From Pegea sp. RAD2-039 (lineage: Eukaryota; Chordata; Thaliacea; Salpida; Salpidae): a DNA stretch of 64,000 nt. Made by a program: the position numbers and the translations under genes. The stretch's first letter is position 1. Each line of letters opens with the position of its first letter. The notes beneath the pieces were generated by a model that was not told the origin of the DNA, did no database searches, and saw only the letters and a list, made by a program, of their open reading frames with translations. Where the stretch lies: assembly GCA_034620365.1 (NCBI GenBank), contig JAQGEQ010000048.1:868001-932000 (forward strand), given 5' to 3'. Shown in pieces: positions 12,430 to 24,400 of the stretch.

Positions 12430-15400
12430 CTAGAAATAAAAATCAACTCTCAAAACCAAATTAGCAAAAATTTGAAAGGTTTTATCAAAAAACGTTAAAA
12501 TAATATTATGAGAAAAAGTATGAGTCACGTCACTCACTAGTGGTTTGTATTTAGAGGTACTAACAAATGATAAGTCGACCAGCAACATCACAAGAAACGC
12601 CTCAAATAAAGGTGCAAACAACAAAGCGACAAAAAATGAAATAATTGTTGACCGAATGAGATATCTAGAATAGCAAAAGTTCAAACTGATCACAACTACC
12701 CACTACACGTATTTACATGGCTTGAATTCCGTATCTGTTGGTGTCAATGATTCCAAAACAAGCAAATCCAATCAAGATGTTGTAAACGCAAAGAGCCACG
12801 TATAAGTTGACCAACACACGAGAATAAATTCCCTGAAATTGGGACATAAATGGCTCTTCAACGATCCCATACGCTAGAGGTGTGGTTGGAGCAGCCTGTT
12901 AGATGAGATGTTTGTTTGAAAACTGAAAATAACTGACAAGTTCCTATAACCTGGTTACAAGGTTCTAAAAAGAGATTTGCGCTGATATTATCAAAACTGT
13001 AATTGTCAGATGGAGCTTGCGATATAGAAGAAAATGAGGATTTAGTGTTTGTGATGGAATCAGAAATTGTAAACGAATCATCATCGTAATCAATCAAGAA
13101 GGGATCCACTTTAGATGGTCCTCCGACTTCGATCCCGTGACTATATTTGGCTTTTGAACGATAAATTTTTGCCTTTGAAGAAGGTTCGGGAATTTCTGAA
13201 CAAATTTCAGATAATTACTGAAATGTAAATTATCTCAAATTTTTTACGAGGTTTAGAAGTTGAAGGAGCTTCTACAGGATCTTCACAAACTCCTCGACTA
13301 AAACCAGGGATTTTTTCATCTTCATCGCAATATGGATCAATTTTTGGTTTATAAGTAGCTGGTTCGCTTAATGTCGTCCGCAACCAATTCCAATTTTTCA
13401 AACGGTCATTTGTCCAAGTTATCTTCACAAACAATCACAAGATAAAAATGATTTTAAACAAATGATACTTACCAAATCAGTAAAGCGAGGAAAAATATTG
13501 ATGTTAGCAGGAGCTTTACATTCAACTTTATCTAAAAAGTCTCGATTACAAACTGACAAATTTCTAACTAAATAAATTACCTCTAGAACCTTTAACAAGC
13601 AGCTGATACAAACGCATGGGTACACGATGCCTCATCAATTTAAACCCCTAATCATGAAAGACATCATCAACAACAACATCTATTCATACTTGAACAACTA
13701 CCTGATGTTCACGACGTTCTACGACTTTTCTATTTATTCTCACAAACAGTAACCTCCAAAGGAAGATTGTGAGAGATCCAATCAAAGTTGCTACAAAGAT
13801 ACAGACATTCGAACGATCTGTTGTGTGTCTACTCAATGTAACAACTGGGTCTCCATTCTTATCAGACCAAGCAACCACCATGATGTGTAGACAGGCCGTG
13901 AAAAACATTGTAGTGTTGCAAGCTGCAACTAAGATAAGGAAGCGTTGGACACAAGTAAGATGATTGTGAGAGTCTGCAGAAGATGTTTGTTAGATGATGT
14001 AGATGAAGATGAACTTACATTTGATGTATTTTGGATGAGCAAAAGATGTGATGATTGTGAGGATCAATGAAGAGATCACTGGATGCTACAAAAGTGAAGA
14101 TTAAATCTGATCTTGATGGAGTGAGTCTCTTACCGCTGTGGGAAAAGATCGAAGTTGATGCTTGATGCGAAGAGCAAATGTAGATCGTTTGAGGAACATG
14201 AAAGGATCAGGAAGAGATGGTTTACGTGCATCCCAAACCCTTCCAGATAACAATGTTTCAACTTTCAGTACATCCCTGATAAAGAAGAGTTTCAAATGAT
14301 GAATGGATGTTGAGAACAAACCATTTGTAGAGTAACGGAGGTGTATCAATCAGATCAAACTTGTGTATTTGGCCACTAGTTGGCGCCACAGCACACTGAA
14401 TCGTGATCTCAGATTTAGGCTCTTTGAGGAGCGGGACTCCAATCAAGACTCGTTTGCGAGATTTCAAAAAAGGTAGACAATGGCTTCTCAACCAGATCAG
14501 GGGTCCCAGTTCCTCTCCATCTGACATGATTCTGATCAGAACGTCCATCGGCATACTAGGAACAAATGAGATGATGTAAATGATCAGAGGAAGACACACT
14601 AACATAGGATATGATCCAGTAGTAAGCTTGATTAAGCAAGGGACCCCAGATTTCTTGGGTCCTACCCAATGTATAATTTCTTCCTGTGATGAAGATGTTA
14701 GTGAGGATCAAATGATGATTCAGAGATGACCTTGAAGCGTTTGTGATCAGTTAAGATCACAAATGGGAGGAAGAATGATGAAGTGATGACGAAGATCAGT
14801 AACAAGTAGTTGAAGAGTCGTGATGAGTAAACCTACAAGTAGAAGATGATCTTAGTGATGAGGGATCACTGAGATGTGAACCTTCATCCAGGAAGCTTTT
14901 GCGGCATAAATCTCAACTTCATAGATAATCGGAGGAGAGTTGAAGACGAAGAGGAGGATTGTAACAGGTTTAGCTGAAGACCAAGTGATGAACATATTAT
15001 TGATCCTTCGGATAACACTTGAATCAATCACAACACTTGCATCCGGAGGTCGGATCTGTAAGATCACTTATAAGATCTCAAATCATGATCATGTGACTAA
15101 AACAGACCACAGATAAGCTAGAGTCGAAGTACCCCAGGTTGATGGGTTCAAGGGTCTTATCATGTGACGTCGCGACAATACTAAACTCAACTTTAGGACT
15201 TATGATCAATCTGATCTGCTTCAACAAATGATGTCTTCCTAGATGAAGTTCAAACTACAAGCACAAGTGAGTGACGTCATCGGAATCGCGAACACGTGAC
15301 TCACTTTCCAGTACATAGCTAAAGGATCAGGTTTCCAAGCAGTAGCTTCAAGTCCATCAAACATCAGATGAAGTTCAGATGAAGTTCGACCGCTCCTAAT

Positions 15401-18400
15401 CTTCCTGAAGAACTTCTCATGCTCTCCTACATCACTAAACTCATATTTCAATCTTCATTTTCATCACCTACTTTTATTGAATGATGTAGTGACGTCACGA
15501 AGAGTCTCGCTAAATGAAAAGTTCGAGTTGTTTTCGACGAATGAGACACGTTCGATGAAGTGATTGATGGAAATCGCGCCGCCGACGCCGTAATGTTGAT
15601 ACAATTCACATTGACGTCGTAATTTGATATACTTTAAATACTGGTCGCTATGGGCCACTTTACTAGTGATATATGGTCCATGAAAGTGGCTAGTGTCCAC
15701 TAAATACGATTGGTGACGAATGGGCAGATACTTGCAGTCGAGACGTTCAAGTAATTTTCGTAAAGTTCGTTTCAACACGATACTAAATCGTGAGTCGAGA
15801 AGCGCGTGTGACAATTCTAACCCAAAATCTTCTGATTTGTTTTGTTTGCTGTCCAGGGCACTTTCCACCCAGTTTTCAAGTTCCAATCCTTTTCCAGGAC
15901 CACCCACATTGTATCTTGTCAAATCCAGTTGCAGTCGATGCGGCGTTTCGAGCGCTATTAACTCCTCAGCGCCACCCTGCGGTAGTTTTGTTAAAAGGGA
16001 TTCAGGAACAAGCTACTCACTTGAGTGGATCGAAGAAAAGCGTTTCGAGATTCGAGATCTTTCGCAAAAACATCACTACATCGAAACTGACTGATGTCAC
16101 GTGACCACCGACCCAGCTTACTGCACGTGATGGTGACGTCACGTGATGTAGTGACAAGCCACTTGTTTTGTGATTGGACGAAACTAGAAATCCAACGAAG
16201 CGGATCACATTCAAACCGAATCCTAGAATTATCAGCCAATTAGACGAGGGCCTCATTAATTGGACAGATTTACTTAGAATTGACCAGTAGAGGCGGTCCA
16301 ATATACACTTGTTTGGCAAAATGGACTCGGCCAGGATCTTGGCATTGAGCAGGGACACATGTGATCAGATGAAGAGGAGGATAAAAAAAAGAAGAAGATG
16401 AACATCTCGTGATTACTTTGCTTCTTTCGCTGTTCATCCAGTGACCCTGGTACAAGTGGTCATGAGTCAATCAGACATGCCCACCTCTGTTTGTGGCACT
16501 CTTACTGGTTTGCAAGATACTTTGACCATCTCCCCATGGGTGTAAAGTGACCCAGAAGTCCCATTCAACGGAGTGATGTGGCTGTTCAGGGGCATTTTGT
16601 CAAAACGACATTTTAGAGTGACACACTACGAGCGAAGAAGATGAGTGGGGCGCGCGTGGTTACCATGACAACCTCACTTTAATGTCGCGCAGTTGATGTG
16701 ACCACGTGGCATCTTCTTGACACTTCAACGTCATCTTTGTCATTCCAATCGCGATCATGTAGCCGCGAGCGCACTCAAGCGTCACGGAATCATTGAAACG
16801 GAACGTTGAGTTTCCGGTCAGCTGTAGCAGTTGAAGAGGAAAGGTCAGGGGATAGTGGTCAGCAGATGACGTACTTGTGCGTGAGGTGGCGGGGCTCCTA
16901 ACGATGGACAGATGATCGGGAGGCATTTGATCGTATCGAGAGGTGGTTGCCAGTTGCCATGGCTACGACAAATCGCGTTGGGAGTCTTACTGATCAGTTG
17001 GAAGCCTGGTGAGCAAGTGAAGGTGATGGTGGTGGTTATCGGGAATCGAATTCCAGGATAAGCGGAAGTGATTGAGAGCACGATCGCAATCGCGTCATCT
17101 ATTTCCGGTTCAGGACATCGCGCGGGAAGACACTGCAAAAGCAGAAGTTGGAATCGAGTGAGACGAGGTTGATGAGGTGACCTTGACTTCCGGAACCCAA
17201 TGACCGTCCTGGTCACAAACTTGTATGACGGAAGTGTCCGGGAACCCAATATAGTAAGAAGGAAGACAGGTGAACTGATGATAAGAAGATGAGGAGCAGT
17301 TGATCATGAGAGATGAGATGTCACCTGTGCAGTGGAACCCATGTTGACTGTTGATTAATGAGTCCAGATAGCGTTGGAGTGGTCATAAGTTGATGGACAG
17401 GTGGTTGGAACGCAATTGAGTGATTTTGATGGATATGTCCATCTTCCATCTTCGTCACATCTACAAAAGAGCCGTGAAAGTGATGATGAGGAAAAGAGGG
17501 GCAAGGAGACCTGGAAACCACTTTTCTTCGATTGTAGGTCGAAATAAAGGTTCCAAGAGGACATTCGTAGGTGACAGTGGAATTGTAAAGTGGTTGGGAC
17601 AATGGATGAGACCTCTGGACACTTGCCCCGCTATTGTACAAGTTGTCGAAGTCAGGAAAAACCTCACATGTCACTGGTACACATTTAAGTTGAAATGGGG
17701 ACGGGTCCCAACCATCTGGACGACAAACTAGTTGCTTCTGTCGACTCTATGGATGTGGAAGGTTTAGTGATTTGAAAAGAATGGTTGATGAGATGGTTAC
17801 TTTGATGGTTCCTTCATTAAACCAGCTTCCTGGTTGGCATTTGTAAGTAAGAATTTGAACAAAATATGAATTGAGTTGGTCATCAACAAGTATAGTGTTT
17901 GGAATGGTTGGTGGTGGTCCACAATACACTGGTACACACTGGTCAGTTGGTTCACTATACTTGCCATCATGAGTACATTGAATAGTGAAAATATTTGAAC
18001 CAGTACTTGTGAAGAAACCTGAAAACACGCGATTAACCATCCATCTATATTCAGCAAATATTTTCTAATTCACCTCTTTCACATTCATATATCCAATCTT
18101 GATGGTATTGTAAACTTCCATACTCAGCAGTGACATGTTTGTAATCTGGTGAAGGATTCCCACTACAAGTGATATTTACACAACGAACCACATTTTCAGG
18201 CATTGGTGACCAAAAAGAGTTTTCCTGGACCAACCATTAGTGACCAAATAACGCGAGAAACATCAACTAACCATACAATCGATGTATACTTCAGTGGTGA
18301 TGTCAACACCATCAGAATCTAATCGTTTGCCTCGTACACATGTATACTTGGCCCTAGCCCCAAAAGTTGTGGACTCATAGGCCACAATTGACCCTTTCGA

Positions 18401-21400
18401 CTTTGGTGGAATTCCACAATCGACTTCTATAAAAGAAGAAGTGGAAAAGAAGTGGAAAGAGGAAGTGGAAAGGGATGTTACCTGTACAAGTGAAATCATA
18501 TAAAGGATTTGGTTCCCAAACTCCATCAACATCACATCTCGCTATCGCCTCCCACTTGCCACTAAACCTGATGAATAGAGATTAGTTGAAAGTGGAAACA
18601 TTGATGAGATGAACAAACCAGAAGCCTGGCTTGCAGATGTATTTGGCCAGGGAACCATACAATGTAGATATAAATGTGAGAGACGCATGCCGGATGTTCG
18701 GGGGGATTCCACAATCTCGTAAACTACAACTAGTCACCTGTGGGGCCGGCCAACTGCCCGACCGAAAGTATTTTGATGACGTCATTGATGATGTCATCAA
18801 CACACTCACTTGCCATCAATGCATTTGAGAGTAAAAGTGTCCTCGCCCATGATTGGGGCAGACTGGACCTGATGACCAGGATCACATTTGTATTCAGCTA
18901 CTGGGACCCCTAATCGACTAAAGACCTGGACAGAAGACTTGGCCACCTAAAGAAAGAAGCTGGTCATTAACTTTCCTGAACCACAATCTGTGGGACTGAC
19001 TAGTGGTAGAGGTGGACAAGGAACTGGTTTGCAGATGATATTCAATGGGCTAGGTACAAAGTCTCCTGATGACGTACAAGTCGCGCGAATTTCTTTCTCG
19101 CCATTTTCAAACCAGTAGTTGGCAGAGCAAGTGAAAATGATGATGGTGCTGATGACAAGATAGTTAGTCCCATGTCATTGTGGGACAAGTGGTACCCTGA
19201 CTGCCACGAAACTTCAATTTGAGGACCGATGTCAATACTGTCAAGCTGGGCCACAAGTCCATCGCCTAAAAGACCAATACCAGGGTTAGGACAAGATATG
19301 TGATTACAAAATAGTGTTAAGGGGTCTGGACGCCATGTGTCGTATCGGTCACATCTGATAATTACTTCGATGACACCAGGACTAAACCAGTAACCTGCAA
19401 AAATGGTTTGTACACTAGATGGTAGCAGATACCCACAAATCACCTTCGTTACACTTGTAAGTCACTTCTTCACCTACAATGTAACGTTTAGGAAGTTTGC
19501 GGTGTGAATTGAGAGGTTGAAAAGGTTCATCACAAGTCATTTCAGCATCATTAACACATTGTACATCAGTTGGTTGCCATTTCAGATCATTTGAACATGT
19601 AGATATCCACGTTTTCACACCTCTTCGTTTACTCTTACCCTGTTGAGTTGTTGATTCAACGTGACAGTTACAGATAGATTTCAGCAACCTTCTGACAATG
19701 ATAAGTGATTGTGGAACCAACTGAAGTTGTTAAATCATCTTTCACAATCGCTCCTCTTATGTAAGGAGCCTCATCACATTCTCTTTTGCCACAAATACCA
19801 TCTTGAAACACTTGATGAGTGAGATACAGATGAAGATCAAACTCACCGATTCGCGACGGTTCCCACTTTGCATCAGAGCCACATGTGAGGAAGATCAGTT
19901 TTTGAGGAGTTTTATCCGACTTGCAAGTGACCTCTACACGTGACTTGTAGCTTCGTTTATTAGAACTGATTTGTAAATATCTTGGAATAGTAGGGCAGGT
20001 AAGAGGGACACATTTTAACTGCAAGTTTTCAAACAATTTGGATGGAAAATTGTTCTTTTTAAAAGATTTACTTTTAAAGGATTAGGATTCCATCGGCTAG
20101 TGACGTCACATCGAAGTATGAACTGGGTGGCGTTGAAATGTTCAAACCATAAACCTTTCAAGCATTTGTACTTCAACTAAGAAATAGATATGAGATCACG
20201 TGATATAAATCGGGGGACTGGGGACTCACTGCAGATCCAGGGACGTGAATTCCGTTGCTGTCATTAATAAACCCAACAACTTTAGCAAATTTGATTTGGG
20301 GCAAAACAGGGCAACTGATCGCTTTACAGGGTCTTAATGAGCTGATCTTAGGATACCATCTTCCGTTAGAGAGACATTTTACAACTTGCTGAAAATCGAT
20401 AACAACGAAATTTATTTTCAAATCAATATTCAAACTTTGTCACCTGATTATCATCTATTTGAACGGTTCTATATCCTTTTTTACAGGAATATTTGATACT
20501 ACTTCCAATTAGCCACGAATTATTGACATTAGTTCCAGACAGAACAGTTTGAATTGTATTTGAAAGACTAGCAGGATATAAACAGGAGATACTTGAACAC
20601 ATGAAGTTTGATGGATTTGGTTGAAATTTGCCTGAAGCTTTACATTTTAGAAAAACTTTCAACAGATTTGATGATAGTTTAAATCCTTTTTTGCAAGATA
20701 AAGTAGCTTCTTCACCAACATTTGAAAAATCTATCAAATGAAAATTGAAGAAGATCAACTGATAGATATTTCATCAACTAACTTCTCGTGGAAGCGCTAA
20801 ACACGATCATTGCATTTGAATCTAAAGAAGGAGATGAACAAGTGATTTGTTTACAAAAAATATCGTAAGGTGACGGACTCCATGTTGCGTTCACATTACA
20901 TTCGATATAAGATGGTCCGATCAAGTGGTAGCCAGGATTACAAGTGTACTTGGCCCGTGAACCATAAGAATACCTGTAGAACATCAGACGTGGTCACAGG
21001 CTTTTTGGTCCAGACAATCTCACCCATTAGTTGTCATGATTGCATTTGAAACGCTTGGTGGCGCTCCAGGACAGTGGACAAGTCGACATATAGTTGCGGA
21101 TAAGTCTGGATACCACTGATTGTCACGTGCACATGTACAAGTGGTATTTGTTGAACCATCGCTCATCACGTGACCAGCTAAACACGTGACTTGTACAATT
21201 GAACCAGGGTAGGTAGAAGAACCTAACAAAAGTTTAGCTACAAATTCAACTTCTCATCATTTATTACCTGATATCACTGCATTTGGGTTTTTAGTTGCAA
21301 ATGTACCTAAACTTGAACATTCTGTCAATATACAAGCTTTAGTGTGAGGGTTAGGTGTCCAAGACCCATCTGGTCCACAAGTTATAAGTAGATTGGACAT

Positions 21401-24400
21401 TTGAGTGCCTGATATTACACGGTTGAATGAGCATTGAAATAAAATCTAATGAAGAAATGAGATCAATTTGAAGATGAAGTTGATCTTTATCATCTTACGC
21501 GGCTCCCAACAGGGAACAGATCATGTGAGGGTTTGTTGACGATATGAGCGAATCTGATCTCGACTCGAGGCTTCTTACAATAAACAGAAACACAATTTGG
21601 TCGTGGTTTCCAAATTCCTTCCTTTCCACATGAAATTGTCATTCTCCACTGTTTGTATCCAAACCAAAAGTTCTCGGCACACTTGAGGGCTCTCTGTCAA
21701 ATCAGTCGGGTCACAACCACCTCACCGGACCACACAAGACCACTACCTTAGCGCCATAATGACTCCTGATGTGGCTCCCAACGTATGAAACTGATCTAGG
21801 GAGGACAGGATCTTTTTGACAAGTCACAGGTCCACACTTCATGTCGTTTACTGATAATGACCAATTCCCTGATTTAGTACAATAGATGGTCTTCACCATT
21901 TGCTGGTCACTAAACCAGCTACCATCCTTACATTTAATGGTTGTTGATGACATATAAACACGTTTTGAATCTACAAATAATTCATCAGAAATGAACCAAC
22001 CAATCAGCATCAACCTTCAATAATCTTTGCATTTGTTAATCGACGAAGCCAAGGACATCGTATTTGAGAACATTGAAAAGAATTCAAATTTGGTTCCCAG
22101 AAACCAGACGACAAACATTTAAGTAGTTTAGGAAAAGTCTTCGGAGTTGGTAAAGTTCCAATTCTACATTTGACTTGAAATGTGGAATCGATTGTTTGTT
22201 CGATTAACCATTTATCAATTGGAATATGACCTACAAATCAAATACATCATCATCTACATCAATTAAATCCATCTAATTCTTACTTCCATTTCCAAACCGA
22301 CCACCAAAGAATTGCAAACCACTTGAGTTTGTGAGAGGTGGACAGAATATTTGGTGGCAAGCAAGTAGACTAGAAGGAGGGTACCAATGACCAGTTGGTG
22401 AGCAAGTCCTCGATACGGTGGTAATGTGAAGTTGATGTGAACAAATCTCTGCAAACAATTTAATCCACAATTGTTCCCACCTCATTACAAACTCACTTGT
22501 CCCCCCTTCCACATTCCATTCTGATAAATGGTTTTGATGATAAACTGATAAAACTGGTCTCATATTAAATGGATCGAAAGTCAACACAGGAAACTTAGAT
22601 AAGATGTTAGCTGTATTCAAGCTAACTAACAACGAAGCTGAGTGGCTTCCAACACATTCCCATATCTATCATAGACTTTCAGATGTTTGATGGTTTCATG
22701 GAAAGCACCAACCTGTCTCTTGTTTGTATCTACAACTGAACAAAACTTCATCCCGACTTCTACTGGTGAAGTTGAACGGATTACATCTTCTACATCAAAG
22801 CTGGACGTCAGGCAGTTCCCATCTTCTATATTTTGCAACAAGCGAGTGTTCTTTGGATGCCAACGCCACAGAATTCGAGATGTTTTTGTTCCTTGGCAAC
22901 GATCTCCATTAGATACAAAGATCACGTGTGCAAGTGGATCAACTTCAAGACACTTTTGACTTCCCGCCACAAAAATCCTGAACAAACTGAAGTGAGAAGA
23001 GAAGATGACAGAAGAAGATGAAGTACTTGAAGAAGGGAGTCGTGTGAAAGCCAAGTGGACATGTGGTCTCGACCACCGCTGTCACAAAAGCAGTGCTGGT
23101 ATCAGACAGCTTGGACGGATGTCTGTTTTCCATTTTGTATGAAGTAGATTGAGCGAGATGAGGAAGAGGACATGCTTTGAGGGCACAAGTGATTGTTGAT
23201 ACATCCGGATGCCATCTACAATTAATTTTGTGGAATCAATTCCAACGAGAGATCGAACAAACCTTCCTGATCTGGTACAAACGGCGCTGATTGGTTGACT
23301 GATAATTTCACTTCTGTTCATCAACGTTTCATTTTGCTCACATCCAATCAAAATCACTTGTTGTAATCTGCGGGGGAAAGTGAGACGAAAATATCTTGAA
23401 GATGATTCTTACCCGATGCCAGTAGAAGAGATGATGTTGGGGACTAATGGGCAATGTTGATCGATGCATCGAAGAGGGGTTAGGGGAGGAAACCAAAAAG
23501 CGTGCGAGTTGCAAACATGAACACTTCTGCTGAAGATTCCATTTCGATTTTGAATCTTCAGTCCATTCAAGCATCTAGATCAGCGGTAATCACGTGATTG
23601 GAATCTTTGTGAAGAGATTCAGACCTGTATGTGATTCGGTTACCGATCCGGAAGATGTTCCCCATCAGCATCAAGTTATCGCCCACTGAAGGGGCTGGGC
23701 ACGAAGCAATTTGGCAGTGGGCCACAGGTGGTTGCCAACCCTTGGTCGTGCATACACTCTGTTGTGATTTCATCTTCAGTTTGATCTCATCTCATAACCT
23801 TGGAAGCAATGGACGTGGATCAGGGTTCCAAGCTCAACTTCGGTGGAATTCTGAATCAACAAAAGTTTAGTTTGAGAGAAGTTAATCTGACAAGTCGGAT
23901 ACCGAAGGTAGTTGGAAGGGTTCAGCGTAAATAGGATCTAAAGGTCGGTGACATGAGCTTGATGAACATCGAAGATATCTGAATAAAGATCAAGATGGAT
24001 TAAATCTTCATCCAATCATTTAAGATCTACTTGGGATTAGTGCTCCATTCTCCATTAAGCTGACAGAAATTTTTAATTGATGTTGCTCCACCAGCGACAT
24101 GGAATCCGAAATCACATCGATAAGTTACTGATGATCCAACCTCGTATAAGAAGTTAGATGAAGATTCTGATACTGAAAACTGATGAAGAAGGATGAAGGA
24201 TCAGATGATCGAAAAATTGGAAGAACAAACTTGATAAGGTGGGGAGGATGTGGTCTTCAAACCAGCCCTTGGTCGTTCTAATTGACCATTTTCAATTTGT
24301 TCTGGGACAGAGGGACACGATATAAGAGCCAATTTGGCGCACACTAGCTGATTAGAGACTTGATTACAAGGAGATTCTAAAACTGTTTGATGGGATCGAA

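Noticed and set aside
14276-14360. Continuous frame across the middle of PLAT ending in a stop at 14258
   Set aside because: Treating this interval as an intron (GTTTGA ... TTTATCAG) gives a gapless PLAT match and keeps phase with the next exon.
15239-15300. GPS-like motif TSLTCACSLNF before TM1
   Set aside because: In the phase-consistent model this stretch falls in the intron after a GTGAGT donor at 15304, and it sits too far from TM1; a real GPS was not demonstrated.
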